Part shown: positions 54,017 to 62,605 of the stretch, one piece after another | Position numbering within the stretch: the first letter of the stretch is position 1 | Layout of the letters: each line of letters begins with the position of its first letter | NCBI RefSeq assembly: GCF_009828115.1 | Contig: NZ_WTYL01000002.1 | Coordinates: forward strand, 868,001 to 932,000 | From: Allopontixanthobacter sediminis | GTDB lineage: Bacteria; Pseudomonadota; Alphaproteobacteria; Sphingomonadales; Sphingomonadaceae | Length of the DNA stretch: 64,000 nucleotides | Reading direction: 5' to 3' | The notes under the pieces: generated by a model | Told to the model about the DNA's origin: nothing | Database searches by the model: none | What the model saw: only the letters and a program-made list of their open reading frames with translations | Position numbers and translations under genes: made by a program

Positions 54017-54063
54017 GGCTACCGCCTATGCCAAAGCCGCATGACAGCACAAGGACGATGATG

Positions 54064-54375
54064 ATGGATACGAATTCAAACAGCCCGCTGGACGATCTCC
54101 CCGACGCCGTGGCGGCCGCGGCTTTCCGGCGATTGGTGCGCCATCTGCAGCACCGCCACGATGCACAGAATATCGACCTGATGGGCCTGTCGGGATTTTG
54201 CCGTAACTGCCTGGCGGACTGGATCGTGGACGCCGGTTTCGAAGGTGACAAGGCATCTGCACGGGAGGTGATCCACGGAATGCCCGCGGCCGAATGGAAG
54301 GCGAAGCACCAGTCGCCGGCTACCGACGAGCAGCTCGCCCGGATGGCCCAAAGCGTCGCGAAGAACAGCGGATAG
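54064..54375 (+). CDS. DUF1244 protein
   Basis: 103 aa. The core AAAFRRLVRHLQHRHDAQNIDLM then GLSGFCRNCLADWI with the CxxC-like pair and VIHGMPAAEWKAKHQ match the alphaproteobacterial DUF1244 family, whose function is unknown. Cysteines and histidines in FCRNC and HLQHRHD suggest metal binding. I chose the third of three in-frame ATGs because AGGA lies eight bases before it. It precedes DUF2312 and the YbjQ-family gene on the same strand. Confidence 0.85.
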   Translation: MDTNSNSPLDDLPDAVAAAAFRRLVRHLQHRHDAQNIDLMGLSGFCRNCLADWIVDAGFEGDKASAREVIHGMPAAEWKAKHQSPATDEQLARMAQSVAKNSG

Positions 54376-54462
54376 GGAAAACCTCGCCTGGCCGCTTCAC
54401 CGCGCGGTCTGGTCCCGCTACTAGGCGCCTCGACTGATTCTCACACCATCTGGAGCTACACC

Positions 54463-54699
54463 ATGGCTGAAGCCACCGACGACCGCCTGCGCCTGCTGAT
54501 CGAGCGCATCGAGCGCCTTGAAGAAGAAAAGAAGGGCATCGCCGACGATATCCGCGATGTCTACGGCGAAGCGAAAGCGGTTGGCTATGACCCCAAGATC
54601 ATGCGCCAGGTCGTGCGGCTGCGGAAAATGAAGCCGGATGATCGCAGCGAAATGGAAACGATTCTCGACGTCTACAAATCGGCGCTTGGCCTCGCTTGA
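54463..54699 (+). CDS. DUF2312 protein
   Basis: 78 aa, predicted mostly helical: [51 protein letters not shown] and a C-terminal helix. It matches the short DUF2312 (GapR-like) family; the Caulobacter member GapR is a nucleoid-associated protein that binds overtwisted DNA ahead of replication forks and transcription. The identification is by length and pattern. Confidence 0.9.
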   Translation: MAEATDDRLRLLIERIERLEEEKKGIADDIRDVYGEAKAVGYDPKIMRQVVRLRKMKPDDRSEMETILDVYKSALGLA

Positions 54700-54742
54700 T
54701 CGGGCGCTATTCTGGCGGCGGAACCAGACAGGAGTGTAATCT

Positions 54743-55090
54743 ATGGCCGGACCCTGGAAAGATGCCCGCGGCATCACCGTCACCACCACGCCCACGCTGG
54801 AAGGGCAGCCGATCAAGGAATATCTCGGGATCGTGACCGGTGAGGTGATCGTCGGCGCGAACCTGTTCCGCGATCTGTTCGCCAACATCCGCGACATCGT
54901 GGGCGGGCGGTCCGGATCGTACGAGCGTATCCTGCGGGACGCGCGAGAACAGGCGATCCAGGAACTTCAGGCCGAATGCGGGGCAATGGGCGGCAACGCG
55001 GTGGTCGGGATCGATCTCGATTACGAGGTCATCGGCGACAAGGGCTCGATGCTGATGGTCAGCGCCAGCGGGACCGCGGTCAAGGTCTGA
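54743..55090 (+). CDS. YbjQ/UPF0145 family protein
   Basis: 115-aa protein of the YbjQ family, often labelled putative heavy-metal-binding. [20 protein letters not shown] with [32 protein letters not shown] and [16 protein letters not shown] fit. No cysteine pair obviously binds metal, so the metal-binding label is weak. It ends four bases before the AAC-like acetyltransferase gene. Confidence 0.88.
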   Translation: MAGPWKDARGITVTTTPTLEGQPIKEYLGIVTGEVIVGANLFRDLFANIRDIVGGRSGSYERILRDAREQAIQELQAECGAMGGNAVVGIDLDYEVIGDKGSMLMVSASGTAVKV

Positions 55091-55094
55091 ACCG

Positions 55095-55550
55095 ATGATT
55101 TCCGTCCGACGGCTCGGGGGGAATGATGTTGCGGGCTTTCGATCGATGAACGCCCTGTTCGCCCAGGTCTTCGGGATGCCCGATGATTATCTCGGTGCAG
55201 TTCCGCCAGAGGATTACTGCCGCCGCTGGCTGGCGGACGACCGGAATATTGCGCTGTTGGCTGACAGTGGCAATGAGGTCGTAGGCGCACTGGCGGGATA
55301 TCGCCTCGACAAATTTGAACAGGTCCGGAGCGAAGTCCATATTTACGATCTCGCAGTAATTGAGACCCACCGCCGACGTGGTGCGGCCAGCGCGCTGATC
55401 GATGCCGTGAGGGCGATCGCCCGCGATGCTGGCACGTGGACCATTTTCGTCCAAGCAGACACCGCGCCGGAGGATGAACCGGCAATCGCGCTGTATCGCA
55501 AGTTCGCCAGCGAGGAGATTACCGCGCTGCATTTCGATATCGTACCTTAG
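55095..55550 (+). CDS. AAC(3)-I-like aminoglycoside N-acetyltransferase (GNAT)
   Basis: 151-aa GNAT. The acetyl-CoA loop is IETHRRRGAASALID, and the segments EVHIYDLAV and FVQADTAPEDEPAIALYRKF with the end LHFDIVP closely follow the layout of the gentamicin acetyltransferases AacC1/AAC(3)-I. It would acetylate the 3-amino group of 2-deoxystreptamine drugs using acetyl-CoA. Whether it gives resistance is unproven; chromosomal homologues may have another substrate. No integron, attC site or mobile element surrounds it; it is downstream of YbjQ. Confidence 0.8.
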   Translation: MISVRRLGGNDVAGFRSMNALFAQVFGMPDDYLGAVPPEDYCRRWLADDRNIALLADSGNEVVGALAGYRLDKFEQVRSEVHIYDLAVIETHRRRGAASALIDAVRAIARDAGTWTIFVQADTAPEDEPAIALYRKFASEEITALHFDIVP

Positions 55551-55622
55551 CCGATTGTCTCCCTGCCTTGGCTTCGCTAGGGGCATGGCACAACCAACCC
55601 AGCGTTAGTCAGAAGAGTCACG

Positions 55623-56372
55623 ATGGCAGGCCATTCCAAATTCAAGAACATCATGCACCGCAAGGGCGCGCAGGATAAAAAGCGCTCGGCGATGTTTTCC
55701 AAGCTCAGCCGCGAAATTACCGTAGCAGCGAAGATGGGCGCACCCGATGTCGACATGAACCCCCGGCTTCGGCTGGCGGTGAACAGCGCCAAGGCGCAGT
55801 CGATGCCCAAGGACAATATCCAGCGCGCGATCGACAAGGCGTCCGCCAACGAGGGCGATGATTACGAGGAAGTCCGCTACGAAGGCTACGGCCCCGGCGG
55901 CAGCGCGATCATTGTCGAGGCGCTGACCGACAACCGCAACCGCACTGCCACCAATGTGCGCACCGCGTTTTCCAAGCACGGCGGCAATCTGGGTGCCACC
56001 GGATCCGTTTCGCACGGCTTCGAACGGCTTGGACTGATCGTTTACCCCGCCACCGCGGGCAGCGAAGACAAGATGCTGGAAGCCGCAATGGAGGCCGGCG
56101 CGGAAGACATCCAGTCGGGCGCGGAGGAACACGAGATCTGGACTGCGGCGGACGACCTGCACGAAGTCGCCGGTGCGCTGGAAAAACTGCTGGGCGAGGC
56201 GGAAACGGTCAAGCTGGCGTGGAAACCGAACATCACCGTGGACATGGACGAAGCGGGCGCGGGCACGCTGTTCAAGCTGCTCGACGTGCTCGACGACGAT
56301 GACGATGTCCAGACGGTGTGGGGCAATTACGAAGTGTCCGACGAGATCATGGCCAAGCTGGACCAGGACTGA
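55623..56372 (+). CDS. yebC: YebC/PmpR family protein
   Basis: 249 aa. [20 protein letters not shown] and [20 protein letters not shown] start the family; [20 protein letters not shown] and [17 protein letters not shown] are core motifs; the acidic C-terminus [17 protein letters not shown] is typical. These proteins act as transcription regulators or, as TACO1-like members, translation activators at proline stretches. The stop shares one base with the ATG of the next gene (TGATG). Confidence 0.95.
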   Translation: MAGHSKFKNIMHRKGAQDKKRSAMFSKLSREITVAAKMGAPDVDMNPRLRLAVNSAKAQSMPKDNIQRAIDKASANEGDDYEEVRYEGYGPGGSAIIVEALTDNRNRTATNVRTAFSKHGGNLGATGSVSHGFERLGLIVYPATAGSEDKMLEAAMEAGAEDIQSGAEEHEIWTAADDLHEVAGALEKLLGEAETVKLAWKPNITVDMDEAGAGTLFKLLDVLDDDDDVQTVWGNYEVSDEIMAKLDQD

Positions 56373-56722
56373 TGTTTGCACTCGTCGCCAAGGCCATGGT
56401 CGCCGGGGCGATGATCGTTGCAATTGCGGAGATCGGCAAGCGGCTCCCGGCCACTGCTGCCTTGGTTGCGTCGCTGCCGCTGGTGTCGGTCCTGGGCATG
56501 ATCCTGCTGTGGCACGAACGGCCCGACCCGGAGAATATGGCGGTCCACGCGGGGGCGACTTTCTGGTACGTGCTGCCCTCGCTACCGATGTTCCTGGTGA
56601 TGCCAATTATGCTGCGGGCGGGCATCCCATTCTGGATAAGCCTGACAGCAGGCTGCGCGCTCACCGTGACATTATACACCCTGATGGCGGCTTTCGAACC
56701 GCGCTTCGGCCTCCGGCTTTGA
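56372..56722 (+). CDS. DUF3147-like small membrane protein
   Basis: 116 aa with about four hydrophobic segments: ALVAKAMVAGAMIVAIAEIG, ATAALVASLPLVSVLGMILL, FWYVLPSLPMFLVMPIML and FWISLTAGCALTVTLYTLM. It resembles the DUF3147 family of unknown function. The ATG at 56372 overlaps the yebC stop by one base (TGATG). It sits 13 bases before ruvC in the same direction, so it is probably co-transcribed with both. Confidence 0.82.
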   Translation: MFALVAKAMVAGAMIVAIAEIGKRLPATAALVASLPLVSVLGMILLWHERPDPENMAVHAGATFWYVLPSLPMFLVMPIMLRAGIPFWISLTAGCALTVTLYTLMAAFEPRFGLRL

Positions 56723-56735
56723 AGCGGGTGCAACC

Positions 56736-57209
56736 ATGCTGATACTGGGCCTCGACCCCTCGCTGTCCTGTACCGGCTGGGGCGTGGTGCGCAGCGAGGG
56801 TAGCCGCTTGATTCACATCGCCAACGGTCAGATCGCCACCAGCGCAAAAGCACCAATGGCGCAGCGGTTGGCCGCACTTCAGCAGGGGCTGGCGCAGGTG
56901 ATCGCCGACTATCAGCCAGACCGCGCGGCGGCTGAAGAAATCTTCGTCAACAAGAACCCGCAGTCCACGCTCAAGCTGGCGCAGGCTCGCGGTGCGGTGC
57001 TTGCAGCGTGCGGTACCGCGCGGCTGGACGTGACGGAACACGCCGCACGGCTAGTGAAGAAAGCGATCGTCGGCACCGGCGCGGCGGACAAAGTCCAGGT
57101 GCAGGCCATGCTCAGGGTCCTGCTTCCCGGAGCGGTGATTGCGGGAGCCGACGCGGCCGACGCATTGGCAGTAGCCATCGCCGACGCGCATTTGACACGC
57201 GGCGTTTAG
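56736..57209 (+). CDS. ruvC: Crossover junction endodeoxyribonuclease RuvC
   Basis: 157-aa Holliday junction resolvase. The first catalytic residue is Asp7 in LILGLDPSLSCTGWGVV, then Glu67/68 in AAAEEIFVNKNPQSTLKLAQARG, and the last aspartates in GADAADALAVAIADAH. It acts as a dimer to cut four-way junctions. The yebC-ruvC neighbourhood is common, but ruvA and ruvB do not follow here. Confidence 0.96.
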   Translation: MLILGLDPSLSCTGWGVVRSEGSRLIHIANGQIATSAKAPMAQRLAALQQGLAQVIADYQPDRAAAEEIFVNKNPQSTLKLAQARGAVLAACGTARLDVTEHAARLVKKAIVGTGAADKVQVQAMLRVLLPGAVIAGADAADALAVAIADAHLTRGV

Positions 57210-57249
57210 CTGGACCGAAAGACCAATGAGGCTAGGCGGAGCGTAGCTC

Positions 57250-57324
57250 CTACAGGACGCCCAAGACCCGAAGTACGATTACGATAATAACAACGGTGAC
57301 GATGAGTCCGAGGATGCCTCGCAT
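57250..57324 (-). CDS. 24-aa hydrophobic membrane micropeptide
   Basis: Too short for ordinary ORF calling. MRGILGLIVTVVIIVIVLRV then LGVL is one hydrophobic helix with two arginines near its ends. AAAGGA lies eight bases before the ATG (AAAGGAATTATTCA). The strand-specific ribosome site and the fully hydrophobic composition support translation, but there is no homology to confirm it. Confidence 0.5.
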   Translation of the reverse strand: MRGILGLIVTVVIIVIVLRVLGVL

Positions 57325-57479
57325 TGAATAATTCCTTTCGGCCGCCAAGGTTCGGCGGTTACCAGGTCACAACCGCACTTAGGGTCATATGTTCCCGACG
57401 CGCGGGGAACTGTGGTTCTGGAACTGCCCTGAAGCAACGGGTTAAAAGCCGAATTGTCGTGGTTAGTGGGCCGGCCAGT

Positions 57480-57644
57480 CTATCGGGTGTCGGCGCTTTC
57501 TTCGCTCACAAGCCGGGCATCCAACCTATTCAGAGTGCGAACAATGTCGCGCAGATAGATTGCACAATAGATCACCGCTGCGAAGGCGACGAGCTGGGCA
57601 ACAGCCAGGATCATCACTACCAACTGCATCATCACATCCGACAT
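57480..57644 (-). CDS. 54-aa single-span membrane protein
   Basis: Below usual ORF length. MSDVMMQLVVMILAVAQLVA continues to FAAVIYCAIYLRDIVRTLNR and ends in a charged tail with SEESADTR. A strong ribosome site GGAGG lies eight bases before the ATG (TTGGAGGGCTGAGTT). It should be a single membrane helix with a cytoplasmic charged tail. No family recognised. Together with the 24-aa peptide it fills the otherwise empty 57.2-57.8 kb stretch. Confidence 0.6.
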   Translation of the reverse strand: MSDVMMQLVVMILAVAQLVAFAAVIYCAIYLRDIVRTLNRLDARLVSEESADTR

Positions 57645-57818
57645 AACTCAGCCCTCCAAACTATCGTATGGACACATTGAGCATGTTTCCGCAGATCTCC
57701 GCAATGGTGCCGTTTGTCGGAAGGCAGCTTCTTTCCGCAATTTTCGTTTAGCGGTCCTAATTCCATGGCATAGTGAAGAGGGCGATAGAATTGGCGAAAG
57801 TGAGGGTCCAGGAAATCC

Positions 57819-58169
57819 ATGAATAAGATCGAAATCTACGGCATTCCCAATTGCGACACTGTCAAGAAGGCACGCCGCTGGCTTGATGCGCGGGGGATCG
57901 CGTATGATTTCCATGACTACAAGAAGGTCGGCGTAGACCCGGTCCGGCTGAAGGGCTGGGTGCGGGACAAGGGCTGGGAAGCGCTGCTCAACCAGCGCGG
58001 CACCACTTTCCGCAAACTGGACGACGCGGACAAGGCCGATCTCGACAGCAACAAGGCCGTCACATTGATGGTGCAGAACCCCTCTATGATCAAACGCCCA
58101 GTGGCAGAATATCCCGGCGGACTTCTTGTCGGGTTCAAGGAGGATGAATGGGACGCGGCGTTTACCTGA
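57819..58169 (+). CDS. ArsC/Spx family protein (YffB-like)
   Basis: 116-aa thioredoxin-fold protein. IEIYGIPNCDTVKKARRWLD has the N-terminal Cys and helix of the ArsC/Spx/MgsR family, with YDFHDYKKVGVDPVRLKGWV and NPSMIKRPVAEYPGGLLVGF conserved. The single N-terminal Cys without the C-terminal pair suggests a glutathione-linked reductase rather than a thioredoxin-coupled arsenate reductase. Although members are called ArsC, this branch often has unknown substrates. Its 3' end overlaps the GDPD gene by 22 bases. Confidence 0.85.
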   Translation: MNKIEIYGIPNCDTVKKARRWLDARGIAYDFHDYKKVGVDPVRLKGWVRDKGWEALLNQRGTTFRKLDDADKADLDSNKAVTLMVQNPSMIKRPVAEYPGGLLVGFKEDEWDAAFT

Positions 58170-59209
58170 TAGTGCTGGCGCTGGTTGCGGCGGTCATGCC
58201 CACTTTGGCCCATGCGCAGTCAGACGGTCCGCTGATCATCGCGCATCGCGGCGCGAGCGGGGAACGGCCCGAACACACACTGGCGGCCTATGACCTCGCC
58301 ATCGATCAGGGTGCGGATTACATCGAGCCCGACCTGGTGATTACCAAAGACGGGGTGCTGGTGGCGCGGCACGAGAACGAGATTTCCGGAACCACCGATG
58401 TCGCGGCAATGCCCGATTTCACGGACCGCAAACGGACCAAGACCATCGACGGGGAAGCGGTCACCGGTTGGTTCACAGAGGACTTCACGCTGGCTGAACT
58501 CCGCACCCTGCGTGCTCGGGAACGCTTACCCGAACTCCGGCCAGCCAATGCACGGTTCGACGGATTGTACCAGGTGCCGACATTCGCCGAGATCATCGCA
58601 CTGGTCAAAGCCCGGGAAGCTGAGACAGGAAAACGGATTGGCCTGTATCCTGAACTCAAACATCCATCCTTCCTGATGCAGGAAACCGGCATCGACACGG
58701 CCGCTGTGTTGCTGCGCGAACTGGACCGCGCCGGGTCGGTGCCGTCCGATCCGGTGTTCATCCAGAGCTTCGAAGCTGCGCCGCTCCGGCAATTGAACTC
58801 TGCCAGTGAGTGGAAGCTGGTCCAGCTGATTGCGCCGGAAGGCGGCCCGGCGGATTCGCCCGGGATGCGCTATTTCGACATGGCGAGACCGGCTGGCCTT
58901 GCCGAAGTGGCGCAATATGCCGACGCAATTGGCGTCGCAATTCCGATGGTGCTGAACGCCGATGGCTCGCCGACTTCATTGGTGGCAGACGCCCATGCAG
59001 CCAGGCTTCAGGTCCATGCGTGGACATTGCGCAAGGAAAACGCCTTCCTGCCGCCTGCTCTGCGATTTGGGGATGACCCGTCAGCCGCCGGAAATCTGCC
59101 TGCGTTGTGGGCCTTGTTGAAAGGGGCGCAGGTGGATGGGGTGTTTACGGACGATCCCTTGCCGGCCATTCGTGCCAGCCGCGGCCTATCTGTCCAGCCA
59201 CGCGAATAA
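58148..59209 (+). CDS. Exported glycerophosphodiester phosphodiesterase
   Basis: 353 aa. The signal peptide VYLIVLALVAAVMPTLAHAQ leads to the catalytic motif LIIAHRGASGERPEHTLAAY (His-Arg-Gly with Glu), then YIEPDLVITKDGVLVARHE and the end GVFTDDPLP, all GDPD family. It hydrolyses glycerophosphodiesters to glycerol-3-phosphate in the periplasm. A strong AAGGAGG ribosome site inside the preceding gene precedes the ATG at 58148, which overlaps that gene. It converges on ubiG five bases away. Confidence 0.93.
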   Translation: MGRGVYLIVLALVAAVMPTLAHAQSDGPLIIAHRGASGERPEHTLAAYDLAIDQGADYIEPDLVITKDGVLVARHENEISGTTDVAAMPDFTDRKRTKTIDGEAVTGWFTEDFTLAELRTLRARERLPELRPANARFDGLYQVPTFAEIIALVKAREAETGKRIGLYPELKHPSFLMQETGIDTAAVLLRELDRAGSVPSDPVFIQSFEAAPLRQLNSASEWKLVQLIAPEGGPADSPGMRYFDMARPAGLAEVAQYADAIGVAIPMVLNADGSPTSLVADAHAARLQVHAWTLRKENAFLPPALRFGDDPSAAGNLPALWALLKGAQVDGVFTDDPLPAIRASRGLSVQPRE

Positions 59210-59214
59210 AGCCA

Positions 59215-59985
59215 TCACTGCCGGCGCCGGGCCGTGAGGATGTAATTCAGCGCCATATCGTCCGACAGATGCAGACCCTTTAGCGGGCCGAAAGCAATCC
59301 CGCGCATCTCGGTGATCTCCAGCCCGGCGGCGTGGAGCAGATCTGACAATTCGTCCGGCGTGATGAAATCGTCCCAGTGATGGGTGCCCTTGGGGACAAG
59401 GCCCACGGCTTCCGCGCCTTCGACCAGCAGCAGGCGAGAGGCGGCGGTGCGGTTTGGGGTGGACAGGGTCATCAACCCGCCGGGCGCGAGATGCCGGACC
59501 AGTTGCGCCACGAAGCGCGGCTTTTCGGCAACATGTTCGATCACTTCCATGCAGGTCACAAGGTCGAACTGGCCAAGGCCGAGGTCGCCGAGTTCGCCGT
59601 GACGGTAATCGATCGCCAGTTCCGATCCCGAAGCATGCGCCGAAGCCACCGCGATGTTTTCCGCCGCGGCATCGACGCCGGTCACCTCCGCGCCAAGCCG
59701 CGAAAAGGGTTCGCACAGCAAGCCCGCGCCGCAGCCGACATCCAGTGCGGACTTGCCCGCCAACGGGCGCACGCTCTCGATATCACCGGCCCAATGCAGG
59801 TCGACCGCATGCCGGATAAAGCCCAGCCGGACCGGGTTCAGCCGGTGGAGCATGGCGGAGGAGCCCTTGGGATCCCACCACTCCCGCGCCAGCGCGCCGA
59901 AATGTGCGGCTTCGTCCGGCCGGATGGTTGCGGGGCCGATAGTTGCCGGAGAAACCGGTTCAACACTTACAGTTGCATCGCTCAT
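59215..59985 (-). CDS. ubiG: Ubiquinone biosynthesis O-methyltransferase
   Basis: 256-aa SAM-dependent methyltransferase performing both O-methylations of ubiquinone precursors. EAAHFGALAREWWDPKGSSA with LHRLNPVRLGFI is the diagnostic UbiG start. SAM binding is in SALDVGCGAGLLCEPFSRLG, and TCMEVIEHVAEKP and THHWDDFITPDEL follow. It is divergent from lysC, with 55 bases between. Confidence 0.95.
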   Translation of the reverse strand: MSDATVSVEPVSPATIGPATIRPDEAAHFGALAREWWDPKGSSAMLHRLNPVRLGFIRHAVDLHWAGDIESVRPLAGKSALDVGCGAGLLCEPFSRLGAEVTGVDAAAENIAVASAHASGSELAIDYRHGELGDLGLGQFDLVTCMEVIEHVAEKPRFVAQLVRHLAPGGLMTLSTPNRTAASRLLLVEGAEAVGLVPKGTHHWDDFITPDELSDLLHAAGLEITEMRGIAFGPLKGLHLSDDMALNYILTARRRQ

Positions 59986-60040
59986 GCTGCACCCTTAACA
60001 GCCACCTGCAATTGGTTCCAGCAGAGAGGCACAGCAGACT

Positions 60041-61333
60041 TTGGCGCGGATCGTGATGAAATTCGGCGGCACGTCGATGGCCGGCACCGAGCGTATTCGC
60101 CGGGTCGCGGGGATTGTACGCCGCCAGCAGGCCGCCGGGCATTCGGTTGCGGTAGTGGTCAGCGCCATGGCCGGCGAGACCGACCGGCTGGTCAATTTCT
60201 GCCGCGAGGCGAACCCGCTGTTCGATCCAGCGGAATACGACGTGGTGGTGGCCAGCGGCGAACAGGTTACCTCGGGCCTGTTGGCGCTCACACTTCAATC
60301 GCTCGGCTGCAAGGCGCGCAGCTGGCTCGGCTGGCAGATGCCGATCAGCACGATCGAAGCCCATGCCAAGGCGCGTGTCGCCAATATCGACGCCGCGGAA
60401 CTGATCGCGTCGATGGACGCGGGCGAGATCGCGGTCATTCCCGGTTTCCAGGGCGTCTCGGACTCGGGCCGGATCACTACGCTGGGGCGCGGCGGATCGG
60501 ATACCTCCGCAGTTGCCGTGGCGGCGGCCATCGGCGCGGATCGCTGCGACATCTACACCGATGTCGACGGGGTTTACACCACCGACCCGCGGATCGTCGC
60601 CAAGGCGCGCAAGCTGAAAGCGGTAACTTACGAGGAAATGCTCGAACTGGCGTCGGTCGGAGCGAAGGTACTTCAGACCCGCTCGGTCGGGCTGGCGATG
60701 AAGAGCGGTGTGCGGGTGCAGGTCCTGTCGTCCTTCATCGACGATGACGCCACGCCGGCAGACGATCTGCCCGGCACAATGATCGTCTCCGAAGCGGAGA
60801 TGGAACAACTTCTGGAGAATGGTGAAATGGAACGCCAGCACGTTACCGGCATCGCGCATGACAAGAACGAGGCGAAGATCATCCTGACCCGCGTTCCCGA
60901 CAAGCCCGGCGCGGTGGCGCATATTTTCGAACCGCTTGCGGCCGCGTCGATCAACGTCGACATGATCATCCAGAACGTGGGCCGCGACAAGGGCGAGACC
61001 GACGTGACCTTCACCGTGCCGCAAACCGACCTCGCGCGCGCGCAGGCCCTGCTGGAAGACCAGCGCGGCACCATCGGCTTCAACCGGATCATCACCGACA
61101 GCAAGATCGCCAAGATCAGCGTCGTCGGTGTGGGCATGAAAAGCCATGCCGGTGTCGCCAGCACCATGTTCCGCGCGCTCGCCGACCGGGGGATCAACAT
61201 CCAGGCAATCACGACCTCGGAAATCAAGGTCAGCGTGATGATCGACGAGGACGAAACCGAACTCGCAGTCCGCGTGCTGCACACCGCTTACGGTCTGGAC
61301 GCACCGGACATTGTCGGGGACGAAGCGGCGTAG
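60041..61333 (+). CDS. lysC: Aspartate kinase
   Basis: 430 aa; first step from aspartate to lysine, threonine and methionine. ARIVMKFGGTSMAGTERIRR is the kinase start and VSAMAGETDRLVNF the second loop. DTSAVAVAAAIGADRCDIYTDVDGVYTTDPRI is the conserved catalytic region, cited here as segments GGSDTSAVAVAA and DIYTDVDGVYTTDPR. Two ACT domains at the C-terminus (MKSHAGVASTMFRALADRGI) allow feedback inhibition. The start is a TTG at 60041; an ATG at 60056 would cut off conserved residues. Confidence 0.95.
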   Translation: MARIVMKFGGTSMAGTERIRRVAGIVRRQQAAGHSVAVVVSAMAGETDRLVNFCREANPLFDPAEYDVVVASGEQVTSGLLALTLQSLGCKARSWLGWQMPISTIEAHAKARVANIDAAELIASMDAGEIAVIPGFQGVSDSGRITTLGRGGSDTSAVAVAAAIGADRCDIYTDVDGVYTTDPRIVAKARKLKAVTYEEMLELASVGAKVLQTRSVGLAMKSGVRVQVLSSFIDDDATPADDLPGTMIVSEAEMEQLLENGEMERQHVTGIAHDKNEAKIILTRVPDKPGAVAHIFEPLAAASINVDMIIQNVGRDKGETDVTFTVPQTDLARAQALLEDQRGTIGFNRIITDSKIAKISVVGVGMKSHAGVASTMFRALADRGINIQAITTSEIKVSVMIDEDETELAVRVLHTAYGLDAPDIVGDEAA

Positions 61334-61341
61334 GGCGGGGC

Positions 61342-62511
61342 ATGTCCTACACCCACAAGATCCTGCTGCTCGGTTCGGGCGAGCTAGGGCGGGAGTTCAC
61401 CATTTCTGCCAAGCGGCTCGGCTGCCATGTGACGGCGTGCGACAGCTATGCCGGCGCGCCCGCGATGCAGGTGGCGGATGCGTTCGAGGAGTTCTCCATG
61501 CTCGATGGCGATGCACTGCGCGCGGTCATTGCCCAGCACGCACCGGATTTCGTAGTGCCCGAAGTGGAAGCGATCCGCACCGAAGTGCTGGCCGAACTGG
61601 AGACGGAAGGGGTTAACATCGTGCCGTCCGCCCGCGCGGCGCAGCTGACCATGAACCGTGATGCGATCCGCGATGTCGCGGCGCAGGAGCTGGGGCTCAC
61701 CACCTCGCGCTACAAATATGCCGAGAGCCTCGAGGAAGTGCGGGCGGGCGCCGAATTCACCGGGCTGCCCTGCGTGATCAAGCCGGTCATGTCCTCCAGC
61801 GGCAAGGGCCAGAGCACCGTTCGAAGCACCGAAGAACTGGAAGCGGCGTGGGACTATGCCCGCGCCAACATGCGGGGCGACCGGGCACGGGTGATTGTCG
61901 AACAATTCGTCGATTTCGATTACGAGATCACTCTGCTGACCGTGCGCACTCGCGAGGGGGTAATCTTCTGTCCGCCGATCGGTCACCGGCAGGAACGCGG
62001 TGATTACCAGGAAAGCTGGCAGCCCGCCGCGATGTCGGACGCAGCGATTGCCGCAGCGCAGGAAATGGCAGCAAAGGTGGTCGATAACCTTGCGGGAGAC
62101 GGCGCAGGCTACGGCCTGTTCGGGGTCGAGTTCTTCGTCAGGGGCGACGAGGTGATCTTCTCGGAACTGTCACCCCGGCCGCACGACACCGGGATGGTCA
62201 CGCTGATCTCCCAGAATTTGAGTGAGTTCGACCTGCACGCCCGCGCGATCCTTGGTCTGCCGATCCCGGCCCCGATCCGCGCGCGCCCCGCCGCGTCGGC
62301 CGTGATCCTGGCGGATCGGGACAGCGACACCCTGTCGTACGGCGGTCTGGCGGAGGCGATGGCGGGCGGCGCGGACATCCGCATCTTTGGCAAACCGACC
62401 GCGCGGCCTTACCGCCGGATGGGCGTTGCGCTGGCCGCGGCGGGGACTACCGACGACGCCAGGCAGACCGCAGCGGATGCGGCGGGCAAGGTTCGCCTGA
62501 TATATGACTGA
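61342..62511 (+). CDS. purT: Formate-dependent GAR transformylase
   Basis: 389-aa ATP-grasp enzyme of purine synthesis using formate. ILLLGSGELGREFTISAKRLG is the N-terminal loop; PCVIKPVMSSSGKGQSTV is the ATP-grasp Lys-rich segment; GLFGVEFFVRGDEVIFSELS with PRPHDTGMVTLISQNLSEF are metal and substrate segments characteristic of PurT. It lies eight bases after lysC, probably the same transcript. Confidence 0.96.
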   Translation: MSYTHKILLLGSGELGREFTISAKRLGCHVTACDSYAGAPAMQVADAFEEFSMLDGDALRAVIAQHAPDFVVPEVEAIRTEVLAELETEGVNIVPSARAAQLTMNRDAIRDVAAQELGLTTSRYKYAESLEEVRAGAEFTGLPCVIKPVMSSSGKGQSTVRSTEELEAAWDYARANMRGDRARVIVEQFVDFDYEITLLTVRTREGVIFCPPIGHRQERGDYQESWQPAAMSDAAIAAAQEMAAKVVDNLAGDGAGYGLFGVEFFVRGDEVIFSELSPRPHDTGMVTLISQNLSEFDLHARAILGLPIPAPIRARPAASAVILADRDSDTLSYGGLAEAMAGGADIRIFGKPTARPYRRMGVALAAAGTTDDARQTAADAAGKVRLIYD

Positions 62512-62605
62512 ACCGACACCCGCGTATGACCAGCCTGTCACCGGCAGGACCTAATCGTTTCACATAGAACGGATAGCGGCGCTGCAACCTTTCAGGGAGC
62601 ATCCA

